Positions 1-10,147 of a stretch of 64,000 bases of DNA are shown one piece after another. Within the stretch, counting starts at the first letter, position 1. Each line of letters starts with the position of its first letter. The DNA is from Mangrovimonas sp. YM274 (GTDB taxonomy: Bacteria > Bacteroidota > Bacteroidia > Flavobacteriales > Flavobacteriaceae): contig NZ_CP133091.1 of assembly GCF_030908385.1 (NCBI RefSeq), forward strand, positions 1,508,501 through 1,572,500. The letters run 5' to 3'. A model generated the notes under the pieces. The model did no database searches and was not told the DNA's origin. It saw only the letters and a program-made list of their open reading frames with translations. A program made the translations under genes and the position numbers.

Positions 1-3000
1 CCATACGGTAATAGCCTTCTAGATTAGACCATAACAACGGATTGTCATCAATCCCATCTTGATTAGCATCTGGACCGTTTATTTTTGTACCTAAAACCAC
101 ACCTCCAACATCCGAACCTAAAGGCTCGATTTCTTGGTTCATCATTTGTCTAATGTGTTCAATTGACAAGGCTTTGTTCCAAATACGCAATTCATCTATC
201 CAGCCATTAAAGTGATTGGTAGGAACTGTGGAAGAGGCTTGGGCCATGGCCCCTAAAATAGCTTTGTAATTATTGTTTGAAGGCTGACCGCCACCTCCAA
301 CTTTTATTAATATACCATCAATATAAAGTCTATATTGATTACCTGCTCGAGTTAATGCTAGATGATACCATCTAGATGTGTCTAGGGTATAGGGAGAAGA
401 ATTTAAGAATCCACTTTGATTCCAACGAAATTCTACAATACCAGAATTGTTTATTCGTAAATCGTATCCATGCGCCCCACCAGTGAAGTTAGCGTCTCTT
501 TTAGAGAAGATAGATTGAATTCCTCCTATTGTTTCAGGTTTCACCCATACTTCAATGCTAAAATCACCACTATCTAAATCATAATTATTTTTTCCGAAAT
601 CTACATAATCGTCTCCACCATCAAAATCAACCAAATCACAATTTATAATTTCAATGGTCATATCACTCGAACAGCCATTAACCGTCCAAGTTAAGGTATA
701 TGTGCCAGCATCTCCTGTAAATATTGCGTCAGGATCATTGATATCAGAAATTGAGAAATTACCACCACAGGTACTACTTTCAGTAATGGCCCATTCCCCT
801 GCAATCTCTGTATCATCTATAGCTCCTTCATCATCACAGGTTAAACAATTGTTGGGGAGTGTAAAGGCTCCCTTAGCGGCATTTTCAGAGGCCGTCAATC
901 TATTGTCATAGGCATTCAGCTGAACGGTATCTTGGCCACATTCTGCAGGGGTAAACGTAATATCTTCACCAGCATATGCATAGGATACTTTTATTTCAAC
1001 TAAATCGGTACCTTCTTCGTCGTAGGATCTACAACCATTAATCAATGCTGTTGCGCCATAATTATGGCGTCCTGGAACCTCAGGAACAAAGGAAATAGGT
1101 ACTTGGGTTTGGCCAGTTACAATTGGGGCTTCACTAGGGTCTCCTATACCATCAGTCCATTCCAATTCTGTATCCACAAAGACCTCTTGATAAACAAAAA
1201 TGTTGTCCATGGCCCAGGCACTTTGGTCAGTAGTACCGGTAAAAGACCATCTAATCCTTACATTGCTCTCGCCTATATAGGCATCAAGAGGAATAGAAGT
1301 GTTATCTGTTTGGAAGTTGTATTCAGTTGGAGTTGACCCGGCCACAGATTCTGCAGTTCCTGCTGTGTACCAATCTACGTCACCAGTTCCTGGAGCATGC
1401 ATTAGTACTAGTGTGGAATAGTTTACACCTCCATCGGTAGATATTTCAATAATGGCATAATCTTGATCAGAAAAATAGTATGCTTGATCAAAATCCAAAC
1501 TTGCGCCTTCCACATCGGATAAATCCATAATAGGAGTCTCTAGAGTTGTTGGAGTGGCTCCATTATATTGATTAGAACTGAAATCGCCATAAGCTATGGT
1601 GTATTTTCCTTCGTTCGAACAGTAAACAATATTGCCGTTTGTTTGATTGTTACAGGTTTTTGCGGACCAATTCCGTGGTTTAGTTGCACTTCCTCCAGCT
1701 GTAAATCCACCTGTCTCGCCATCAACCAACCAGCCATCGGGATCTTGGGTATTTAGCTGACCTTGATTGAAATCTCCCGGAGGATAGTCAGGAAATGCCT
1801 CTTCCGTCGCTACGTAATTACTTGTTGCTAGTAGATTGACATCATCTCCTAAGCAATAGTTGGTATCGGCATCTAAATTTTCAATTGTGGGAGCAGATCC
1901 AGGAGGTAAAGATCTAACATAAAACAGACTAGAATACACGCTGCAATTTTCTACTTGAATTAAAACCCTGTAATAGGTAGACTCCAATTCGCCAATTGCG
2001 AAAGTTATTGAATGGTTATCATTTGTATTGGAAATGATATCCCAAACACCTTCGTTTACTGCAAATTGTTCCCATTGTATTATTGTTCCTACTTCACCAA
2101 CTAAATCTAAATCAATATTAATTTCAACTTCACAGGAGGAGATATCAATTTGGTTGGAAAAAACGGTCCCCTCAAATGTACCTTCTAGCGTACCACCATT
2201 AATATTTGGAGGTGTGAGTGTGATATTTTGGGATTGTATGGTGACGTTGCCATTACTATCTATAAATTCCCAATCGATCGTTTCCGTTCCCGAAAAGGAA
2301 AATGGAAACACAAAATCAGGGGATAAAGTTCCTTCAATGATTCCATCGCAACCATCTGTAGCAGTAGGGATGGTTAATTCTGAAATGTTTGAAATTTGAC
2401 ACCCAGAAAAAGACAAGTCTGGTAAAGAAGCATTATCAGGTATAGGACCTGCGCTATCGGCAATGGTTATATCTTGTGGTACAATAATGTAGTTACCCGA
2501 GTTGTCCTCGAAAGTCCAGTATATGGTTTCTGTTCCTACTGTATCAAAAATTAAACTAACATTAGAGGTGGCTGTTATCTCTCCGTCACAATTATCATTG
2601 GTTGTTGGAGGGATTACTTCTATATAACAATCTGCTATAATCGGATCTAAGATAGGTGTTTCTGGTTCTTCTCCATCCAATACTGTTACAGTAAAGGAGC
2701 AGGTAGCTGTATTGCCTGCAGCGTCAGTTACTACGAATGTGTTAGTTGTTGTGCCCTTTGGAAAAACACTACCAGATGGCAAACCTTCTGTCTGTATCGT
2801 TGTTGGCCCTGTACAGTTGTCTGAACCCATTGGAGTAAAATAGGTTACTTCAGCACCACAAATACCAAAATCATTGGTTGTCACAATATTACTTTGGCAT
2901 GAGATAGTTGGCGGTGTTGTATCTTCAACGGTTACGATCTGTGTACAGATAGTCGTTAAACCAGCATTATCGGTAACGGTCCATGTTACAATTGTCTCTC

Positions 3001-6000
3001 CAAGCGGGTATGTTGCAGGGGCATCATTGGTAACACTGGCCACTCCACAATTATCGGAAGTGATAGGGGAGCCAAGGGCTACTCCAGTAGACACACAGGA
3101 TGCGTTGGCACTTACGGTAACATTCTCTGGACAGGTGATGGATGGGTTTTCATCATCCATTACAGTTATGATTTGTTCACATTGAACTGTATTCCCACTA
3201 TTATCGGTAGTAATCCATGTGATGGTAGTATCCCCAATAGGGAACAGATAGGTTGTAGGGTTAATAGTAGCCCCTCCTATTTGTGCTATGGTGGAGGCGA
3301 TACCGCAATTGTCATTAACTGTTGGTATTCCAATAGCTACGGTTGTGTTACAGTTGCCTGTTCCATCGTTACTTGTGTTTTCTGAGATATTCCCTGGGCA
3401 GGTTATGATTGGAGACGTGTTGTCCACTACCGTCACTGTGAATGAACAGTTTGTAACAACTGAGTTTCCAGAGGCATCTGTATAAGAATATACTATGGTG
3501 TAAGGCGAACCGCTGACATTTACTGTGGTACCCGGAGTTGGTCCTGAAACTAGAGTAGCGGTACCGGTTCCGTCACAGTTGTCGTTAAATGTTGGTGGAG
3601 TATAGTTTAATGTTACTCCGCAGTCAGTACCCCCGTCAGAGTCTGTGTAAAGTGTAAGGTTTGTTGGGCAGCCTGCCAGTGTAGGTGCGATGTTGTCCTC
3701 AACGGTAACGGTAGCGGTGCATGTTGCCGTATTGTTATTGACGTCCGTTACGGTAAGTGTCACGTTGTTGGTGCCTATGTTGTCACATGTGAAAGCTGTT
3801 TGGGAGGCTGATATTGAATCGATCCCACAGGCATCAGACGACCCTCCATCAATGTCTGCGGCTGTAATGGTTGCATTGCCTGAGTCATCAAGCAGAACAG
3901 TTATGTTTTGACATACTGCTGTAGGTGCGATGTTGTCCTCAACGGTAACGGTAGCGGTGCATGTTGCCGTATTGTTATTGACGTCCGTTACGGTAAGTGT
4001 CACGTTGTTGGTGCCTATGTTGTCACATGTGAAAGCTGTTTGGGAGGCTGATATTGAATCGATCCCACAGGCATCAGACGACCCTCCATCAATGTCTGCG
4101 GCTGTAATGGTTGCATTGCCTGAGTCATCAAGCAGAACAGTTATGTTTTGACATACTGCTGTAGGTGCGATGTTGTCCTCAACGGTAACGGTAGCGGTGC
4201 ATGTTGCCGTATTGTTATTGACGTCCGTTACGGTAAGTGTCACGTTGTTGGTGCCTATGTTGTCACATGTGAAAGCTGTTTGGGAGGCTGATATTGAATC
4301 GATCCCACAGGCATCAGACGACCCTCCATCAATGTCTGCGGCTGTAATGGTTGCATTGCCTGAGTCATCAAGCAGAACAGTTATGTTTTGACATACTGCT
4401 GTAGGTGCGATGTTGTCCTCAACGGTAACGGTAGCGGTGCATGTTGCCGTATTGTTATTGACGTCCGTTACGGTAAGTGTCACGTTGTTGGTGCCTATGT
4501 TGTCACATGTGAAAGCTGTTTGGGAGGCTGATATTGAATCGATCCCACAGGCATCAGACGACCCTCCATCAATGTCTGCGGCTGTAATGGTTGCATTGCC
4601 TGAGTCATCAAGCAGAACAGTTATGTTTTGACATACTGCTGTAGGTGCGATGTTGTCCTCAACGGTAACGGTAGCGGTGCATGTTGCCGTATTGTTATTG
4701 ACGTCCGTTACGGTAAGTGTCACGTTGTTGGTGCCTATGTTGTCACATGTGAAAGCTGTTTGGGAGGCTGATATTGAATCGATCCCACAGGCATCAGACG
4801 ACCCTCCATCAATGTCTGCGGCTGTAATGGTTGCATTGCCTGAGTCATCAAGCAGAACAGTTATGTTTTGACATACTGCTGTAGGTGCGATGTTGTCCTC
4901 AACGGTAACGGTAGCGGTGCATGTTGCCGTATTGTTATTGACGTCCGTTACGGTAAGTGTCACGTTGTTGGTGCCTATGTTGTCACATGTGAAAGCTGTT
5001 TGGGAGGCTGATATTGAATCGATCCCACAGGCATCAGACGACCCTCCATCAATGTCTGCGGCTGTAATGGTTGCATTGCCTGAGTCATCAAGCAGAACAG
5101 TTATGTTTTGACATACTGCTGTAGGTGCGATGTTGTCCTTAACGGTAACGGTAGCGGTGCATGTTGCCGTATTGTTATTGACGTCCGTTACGGTAAGTGT
5201 CACGTTGTTGGTGCCTATGTTGTCACATGTGAAAGCTGTTTGGGAGGCTGATATTGAATCGATCCCACAGGCATCAGACGACCCTCCATCAATGTCTGCG
5301 GCTGTAATGGTTGCATTGCCTGAGTCATCAAGCAGAACAGTTATGTTTTGACATACTGCTGTAGGTGCGATGTTGTCCTCAACGGTAACGGTAGCGGTGC
5401 ATGTTGCCGTATTGTTATTGACGTCCGTTACGGTAAGTGTCACGTTGTTGGTGCCTATGTTGTCACATGTGAAAGCTGTTTGGGAGGCTGATATTGAATC
5501 GATCCCACAGGCATCAGACGACCCTCCATCAATGTCTGCGGCTGTAATGGTTGCATTGCCTGAGTCATCAAGCAGAACAGTTATGTTTTGACATACTGCT
5601 GTAGGTGCGATGTTGTCCTCAACGGTAACGGTAGCGGTGCATGTTGCCGTATTGTTATTGACGTCCGTTACGGTAAGTGTCACGTTGTTGGTGCCTATGT
5701 TGTCACATGTGAAAGCTGTTTGGGAGGCTGATATTGAATCGATCCCACAGGCATCAGACGACCCTCCATCAATGTCTGCGGCTGTAATGGTTGCATTGCC
5801 TGAGTCATCAAGCAGAACAGTTATGTTTTGACATACTGCTGTAGGTGCGATGTTGTCCTCAACGGTAACGGTAGCGGTGCATGTTGCCGTATTGTTATTG
5901 ACGTCCGTTACGGTAAGTGTCACGTTGTTGGTGCCTATGTTGTCACATGTGAAAGCTGTTTGGGAGGCTGATATTGAATCGATCCCACAGGCATCAGACG

Positions 6001-9000
6001 ACCCTCCATCAATGTCTGCGGCTGTAATGGTTGCATTGCCTGAGTCATCAAGCAGAACAGTTATGTTTTGACATACTGCTGTAGGTGCGATGTTGTCCTC
6101 AACGGTAACGGTAGCGGTGCATGTTGCCGTATTGTTATTGACGTCCGTTACGGTAAGTGTCACGTTGTTGGTGCCTATGTTGTCACATGTGAAAGCTGTT
6201 TGGGAGGCTGATATTGAATCGATCCCACAGGCATCAGACGACCCTCCATCAATGTCTGCGGCTGTAATGGTTGCATTGCCTGAGTCATCAAGCAGAACAG
6301 TTATGTTTTGACATACTGCTGTAGGTGCGATGTTGTCCTCAACGGTAACGGTAGCGGTGCATGTTGCCGTATTGTTATTGACGTCCGTTACGGTAAGTGT
6401 CACGTTGTTGGTGCCTATGTTGTCACATGTGAAAGCTGTTTGGGAGGCTGATATTGAATCGATCCCACAGGCATCAGACGACCCTCCATCAATGTCTGCG
6501 GCTGTAATGGTTGCATTGCCTGAGTCATCAAGCAGAACAGTTATGTTTTGACATACTGCTGTAGGTGCGATGTTGTCCTCAACGGTAACGGTAGCGGTGC
6601 ATGTTGCCGTATTGTTATTGACGTCCGTTACGGTAAGTGTCACGTTGTTGGTGCCTATGTTGTCACATGTGAAAGCTGTTTGGGAGGCTGATATTGAATC
6701 GATCCCACAGGCATCAGACGACCCTCCATCAATGTCTGCGGCTGTAATGGTTGCATTGCCTGAGTCATCAAGCAGAACAGTTATGTTTTGACATACTGCT
6801 GTAGGTGCGATGTTGTCCTCAACGGTAACGGTAGCGGTGCATGTTGCCGTATTGTTATTGACGTCCGTTACGGTAAGTGTCACGTTGTTGGTGCCTATGT
6901 TGTCACATGTGAAAGCTGTTTGGGAGGCTGATATTGAATCGATCCCACAGGCATCAGACGACCCTCCATCAATGTCTGCGGCTGTAATGGTTGCATTGCC
7001 TGAGTCATCAAGCAGAACAGTTATGTTTTGACATACTGCTGTAGGTGCGATGTTGTCCTCAACGGTAACGGTAGCGGTGCATGTTGCCGTATTGTTATTG
7101 ACGTCCGTTACGGTAAGTGTCACGTTGTTGGTGCCTATGTTGTCACATGTGAAAGCTGTTTGGGAGGCTGATATTGAATCGATCCCACAGGCATCAGACG
7201 ACCCTCCATCAATGTCTGCGGCTGTAATGGTTGCATTGCCTGAGTCATCAAGCAGAACAGTTATGTTTTGACATACTGCTGTAGGTGCGATGTTGTCCTC
7301 AACGGTAACGGTAGCGGTGCATGTTGCCGTATTGTTATTGACGTCCGTTACGGTAAGTGTCACGTTGTTGGTGCCTATGTTGTCACATGTGAAAGCTGTT
7401 TGGGAGGCTGATATTGAATCGATCCCACAGGCATCAGACGACCCTCCATCAATGTCTGCGGCTGTAATGGTTGCATTGCCTGAGTCATCAAGCAGAACAG
7501 TTATGTTTTGACATACTGCTGTAGGTGCGATGTTGTCCTCAACGGTAACGGTAGCGGTGCATGTTGCCGTATTGTTATTGACGTCCGTTACGGTAAGTGT
7601 CACGTTGTTGGTGCCTATGTTGTCACATGTGAAAGCTGTTTGGGAGGCTGATATTGAATCGATCCCACAGGCATCAGACGACCCTCCATCAATGTCTGCG
7701 GCTGTAATGGTTGCATTGCCTGAGTCATCAAGCAGAACAGTTATGTTTTGACATACTGCTGTAGGTGCGATGTTGTCCTCAACGGTAACGGTAGCGGTGC
7801 ATGTTGCCGTATTGTTATTGACGTCCGTTACGGTAAGTGTCACGTTGTTGGTGCCTATGTTGTCACATGTGAAAGCTGTTTGGGAGGCTGATATTGAATC
7901 GATCCCACAGGCATCAGACGACCCTCCATCAATGTCTGCGGCTGTAATGGTTGCATTGCCTGAGTCATCAAGCAGAACAGTTATGTTTTGACATACTGCT
8001 GTAGGTGCGATGTTGTCCTCAACGGTAACGGTAGCGGTGCATGTTGCCGTATTGTTATTGACGTCCGTTACGGTAAGTGTCACGTTGTTGGTGCCTATGT
8101 TGTCACATGTGAAAGCTGTTTGGGAGGCTGATATTGAATCGATCCCACAGGCATCAGACGACCCTCCATCAATGTCTGCGGCTGTAATGGTTGCATTGCC
8201 TGAGTCATCAAGCAGAACAGTTATGTTTTGACATACTGCTGTAGGTGCGATGTTGTCCTCAACGGTAACGGTAGCGGTGCATGTTGCCGTATTGTTATTG
8301 ACGTCCGTTACGGTAAGTGTCACGTTGTTGGTGCCTATGTTGTCACATGTGAAAGCTGTTTGGGAGGCTGATATTGAATCGATCCCACAGGCATCAGACG
8401 ACCCTCCATCAATGTCTGCGGCTGTAATGGTTGCATTGCCTGAGTCATCAAGCAGAACAGTTATGTTTTGACATACTGCTGTAGGTGCGATGTTGTCCTC
8501 AACGGTAACGGTAGCGGTGCATGTTGCCGTATTGTTATTGACGTCCGTTACGGTAAGTGTCACGTTGTTGGTGCCTATGTTGTCACATGTGAAAGCTGTT
8601 TGGGAGGCTGATATTGAATCGATCCCACAGGCATCAGACGACCCTCCATCAATGTCTGCGGCTGTAATGGTTGCATTGCCTGAGTCATCAAGCAGAACAG
8701 TTATGTTTTGACATACTGCTGTAGGTGCGATGTTGTCCTCAACGGTAACGGTAGCGGTGCATGTTGCCGTATTGTTATTGACGTCCGTTACGGTAAGTGT
8801 CACGTTGTTGGTGCCTATGTTGTCACATGTGAAAGCTGTTTGGGAGGCTGATATTGAATCGATCCCACAGGCATCAGACGACCCTCCATCAATGTCTGCG
8901 GCTGTAATGGTTGCATTGCCTGAGTCATCAAGCAGAACAGTTATGTTTTGACATACTGCTGTAGGTGCGATGTTGTCCTCAACGGTAACGGTAGCGGTGC

Positions 9001-9637
9001 ATGTTGCCGTATTGTTATTGACGTCCGTTACGGTAAGTGTCACGTTGTTGGTGCCTATGTTGTCACATGTGAAAGCTGTTTGGGAGGCTGATATTGAATC
9101 GATCCCACAGGCATCAGACGACCCTCCATCAATGTCTGCGGCTGTAATGGTTGCATTGCCTGAGTCATCAAGCAGAACAGTTATGTTTTGACATACTGCT
9201 GTAGGTGCGATGTTGTCCTTAACGGTAACGGTAGAAGTACAATTAATAACTTCGCTTCCGTCACTAATTAATGTTACAGTTAAATCTACGATAATAGGTG
9301 TTCCAATATCAGTACAATCAAAAGTGTATTGACTAATTGTTATATCATAAATAAAATCATCTGCATAAGTCCCATCCTCAATATCATCTGGAATAATAGT
9401 AGCGTTGCCTGTATTATCCAAATAAACAGTTATATCTTGGCAGGGAGCATCAGCTAATGCTACTCCATAAGTTGATTGGGTAACAGATACTAGAGTATTA
9501 GTATCAACTTCGGTATCCATTATTATGGATACATTGTTTAAACTAATATAGTTGTCTATTGGGTTGGTTTTAGCGTAAGAAAAATTGGCGATAACGAGAA
9601 TGGCCAATTGGACATAGTAGGTGTAGATTTGTTTCAT
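1..9637 (-). CDS. Giant repetitive secreted surface protein (adhesin-like), 3' end beyond window
   Basis: This open frame runs from an ATG at 9637 to the window edge without a stop, giving at least 3212 residues. The start (MKQIYTYYVQLAILVIANFS) is a signal peptide and resembles the start of the neighbouring paralogue. An N-terminal module is followed by 23 copies of an 80-residue HYR-like repeat with VCQNITV and TFTC-type cysteines, then several different HYR-like modules, a region with paired jelly-roll-like segments, and a LamG/concanavalin-like domain (VDFDGGDDYVDF ... DELRIWNKAL) near the edge. By analogy with the paralogue a T9SS C-terminal sorting domain should follow outside the window. 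It is probably exported by T9SS and displayed on the surface for adhesion or gliding; that role is inferred from architecture only. Confidence 0.85.
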   Translation of the reverse strand, partial: MKQIYTYYVQLAILVIANFSYAKTNPIDNYISLNNVSIIMDTEVDTNTLVSVTQSTYGVALADAPCQDITVYLDNTGNATIIPDDIEDGTYADDFIYDITISQYTFDCTDIGTPIIVDLTVTLISDGSEVINCTSTVTVKDNIAPTAVCQNITVLLDDSGNATITAADIDGGSSDACGIDSISASQTAFTCDNIGTNNVTLTVTDVNNNTATCTATVTVEDNIAPTAVCQNITVLLDDSGNATITAADIDGGSSDACGIDSISASQTAFTCDNIGTNNVTLTVTDVNNNTATCTATVTVEDNIAPTAVCQNITVLLDDSGNATITAADIDGGSSDACGIDSISASQTAFTCDNIGTNNVTLTVTDVNNNTATCTATVTVEDNIAPTAVCQNITVLLDDSGNATITAADIDGGSSDACGIDSISASQTAFTCDNIGTNNVTLTVTDVNNNTATCTATVTVEDNIAPTAVCQNITVLLDDSGNATITAADIDGGSSDACGIDSISASQTAFTCDNIGTNNVTLTVTDVNNNTATCTATVTVEDNIAPTAVCQNITVLLDDSGNATITAADIDGGSSDACGIDSISASQTAFTCDNIGTNNVTLTVTDVNNNTATCTATVTVEDNIAPTAVCQNITVLLDDSGNATITAADIDGGSSDACGIDSISASQTAFTCDNIGTNNVTLTVTDVNNNTATCTATVTVEDNIAPTAVCQNITVLLDDSGNATITAADIDGGSSDACGIDSISASQTAFTCDNIGTNNVTLTVTDVNNNTATCTATVTVEDNIAPTAVCQNITVLLDDSGNATITAADIDGGSSDACGIDSISASQTAFTCDNIGTNNVTLTVTDVNNNTATCTATVTVEDNIAPTAVCQNITVLLDDSGNATITAADIDGGSSDACGIDSISASQTAFTCDNIGTNNVTLTVTDVNNNTATCTATVTVEDNIAPTAVCQNITVLLDDSGNATITAADIDGGSSDACGIDSISASQTAFTCDNIGTNNVTLTVTDVNNNTATCTATVTVEDNIAPTAVCQNITVLLDDSGNATITAADIDGGSSDACGIDSISASQTAFTCDNIGTNNVTLTVTDVNNNTATCTATVTVEDNIAPTAVCQNITVLLDDSGNATITAADIDGGSSDACGIDSISASQTAFTCDNIGTNNVTLTVTDVNNNTATCTATVTVEDNIAPTAVCQNITVLLDDSGNATITAADIDGGSSDACGIDSISASQTAFTCDNIGTNNVTLTVTDVNNNTATCTATVTVEDNIAPTAVCQNITVLLDDSGNATITAADIDGGSSDACGIDSISASQTAFTCDNIGTNNVTLTVTDVNNNTATCTATVTVEDNIAPTAVCQNITVLLDDSGNATITAADIDGGSSDACGIDSISASQTAFTCDNIGTNNVTLTVTDVNNNTATCTATVTVEDNIAPTAVCQNITVLLDDSGNATITAADIDGGSSDACGIDSISASQTAFTCDNIGTNNVTLTVTDVNNNTATCTATVTVKDNIAPTAVCQNITVLLDDSGNATITAADIDGGSSDACGIDSISASQTAFTCDNIGTNNVTLTVTDVNNNTATCTATVTVEDNIAPTAVCQNITVLLDDSGNATITAADIDGGSSDACGIDSISASQTAFTCDNIGTNNVTLTVTDVNNNTATCTATVTVEDNIAPTAVCQNITVLLDDSGNATITAADIDGGSSDACGIDSISASQTAFTCDNIGTNNVTLTVTDVNNNTATCTATVTVEDNIAPTAVCQNITVLLDDSGNATITAADIDGGSSDACGIDSISASQTAFTCDNIGTNNVTLTVTDVNNNTATCTATVTVEDNIAPTAVCQNITVLLDDSGNATITAADIDGGSSDACGIDSISASQTAFTCDNIGTNNVTLTVTDVNNNTATCTATVTVEDNIAPTAVCQNITVLLDDSGNATITAADIDGGSSDACGIDSISASQTAFTCDNIGTNNVTLTVTDVNNNTATCTATVTVEDNIAPTLAGCPTNLTLYTDSDGGTDCGVTLNYTPPTFNDNCDGTGTATLVSGPTPGTTVNVSGSPYTIVYSYTDASGNSVVTNCSFTVTVVDNTSPIITCPGNISENTSNDGTGNCNTTVAIGIPTVNDNCGIASTIAQIGGATINPTTYLFPIGDTTITWITTDNSGNTVQCEQIITVMDDENPSITCPENVTVSANASCVSTGVALGSPITSDNCGVASVTNDAPATYPLGETIVTWTVTDNAGLTTICTQIVTVEDTTPPTISCQSNIVTTNDFGICGAEVTYFTPMGSDNCTGPTTIQTEGLPSGSVFPKGTTTNTFVVTDAAGNTATCSFTVTVLDGEEPETPILDPIIADCYIEVIPPTTNDNCDGEITATSNVSLIFDTVGTETIYWTFEDNSGNYIIVPQDITIADSAGPIPDNASLPDLSFSGCQISNISELTIPTATDGCDGIIEGTLSPDFVFPFSFSGTETIDWEFIDSNGNVTIQSQNITLTPPNINGGTLEGTFEGTVFSNQIDISSCEVEINIDLDLVGEVGTIIQWEQFAVNEGVWDIISNTNDNHSITFAIGELESTYYRVLIQVENCSVYSSLFYVRSLPPGSAPTIENLDADTNYCLGDDVNLLATSNYVATEEAFPDYPPGDFNQGQLNTQDPDGWLVDGETGGFTAGGSATKPRNWSAKTCNNQTNGNIVYCSNEGKYTIAYGDFSSNQYNGATPTTLETPIMDLSDVEGASLDFDQAYYFSDQDYAIIEISTDGGVNYSTLVLMHAPGTGDVDWYTAGTAESVAGSTPTEYNFQTDNTSIPLDAYIGESNVRIRWSFTGTTDQSAWAMDNIFVYQEVFVDTELEWTDGIGDPSEAPIVTGQTQVPISFVPEVPGRHNYGATALINGCRSYDEEGTDLVEIKVSYAYAGEDITFTPAECGQDTVQLNAYDNRLTASENAAKGAFTLPNNCLTCDDEGAIDDTEIAGEWAITESSTCGGNFSISDINDPDAIFTGDAGTYTLTWTVNGCSSDMTIEIINCDLVDFDGGDDYVDFGKNNYDLDSGDFSIEVWVKPETIGGIQSIFSKRDANFTGGAHGYDLRINNSGIVEFRWNQSGFLNSSPYTLDTSRWYHLALTRAGNQYRLYIDGILIKVGGGGQPSNNNYKAILGAMAQASSTVPTNHFNGWIDELRIWNKALSIEHIRQMMNQEIEPLGSDVGGVVLGTKINGPDANQDGIDDNPLLWSNLEGYYRM
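3681..9232 (-). repeat. 23 near-perfect tandem 240-bp repeats plus 32-bp partial copy
   Basis: Units of exactly 240 bp (80 codons, in frame) repeat from 3681 to 9200 with a partial copy to about 9232. By eye all 23 units are identical except one base: position 5140 is T instead of C, changing Glu to Lys in the unit at about 5130. The same T occurs at 9220 in the partial N-terminal copy. Such uniformity implies recent expansion or continuing homogenisation. Copy number could be wrong in a short-read assembly. Confidence 0.95.
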
Positions 9638-10147
9638 GTAGCAAAGTTGGTTCGTTAGGCTATAACCACATTCATAAAATGTTATAAAGTTGGTTTATTT
9701 AAAAATATCTACTTATTATAGAATATATGTGCAAACATACTAGTAAGTAACTTTATGAGTGAAAATTCTCGATAAAGTGTCTTGTTATTTCTATAACAGT
9801 CATTTAAATCGAGGTGCAATATAATTAAAAATCGATAAAACGTATAATAAATTCGATAAAATACATTTTAGTGTAGAATAAAGAGGGGATTCATGGATTT
9901 AAAAGAGTGTCTTTTGTTGGTGTCTGGTGAAACGTATTGTTTTGAAAAGTTATAAATAAACATCAATAAATTATGAGTTTGAAATAGTTATAACGATAAA
10001 ACCATTTTCTGTGAATAGACAAGCGGTATAATAATAAGTGAAATGGGCAAAAACTTTGTGGTTTTGCCCATTTTCAATATTCTCAATTTCTTAAGTTGAT
10101 GGTTTTCTTCTGTTGAACTATCTTTTTTTGTTAGTTATGGTTATTTT
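9638..10147. other. 510-bp intergenic region between the giant genes
   Basis: No gene is seen. It holds the terminator of the upstream giant gene (10041-10073) and the promoter region of the first giant gene, which I could not locate with confidence. The heptamer CGATAAA occurs four times (9770, 9833, 9854, 9994) in AT-rich sequence. Confidence 0.6.
10041..10073 (-). terminator. Intrinsic terminator of the 10148-18610 gene
   Basis: A perfect 12-bp stem AAATGGGCAAAA / TTTTGCCCATTT with a 9-base loop lies about 75 bases after the stop codon. The tail after the stem is only moderately T-rich. Confidence 0.7.

Noticed and set aside
3690-9191. A series of identical 73-residue plus-strand frames
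   Set aside because: They are antisense shadows of the 240-bp repeats in the minus-strand giant gene.
3681-9232. CRISPR array
   Set aside because: The repeats are 240 bp, contiguous, in frame and without spacers.
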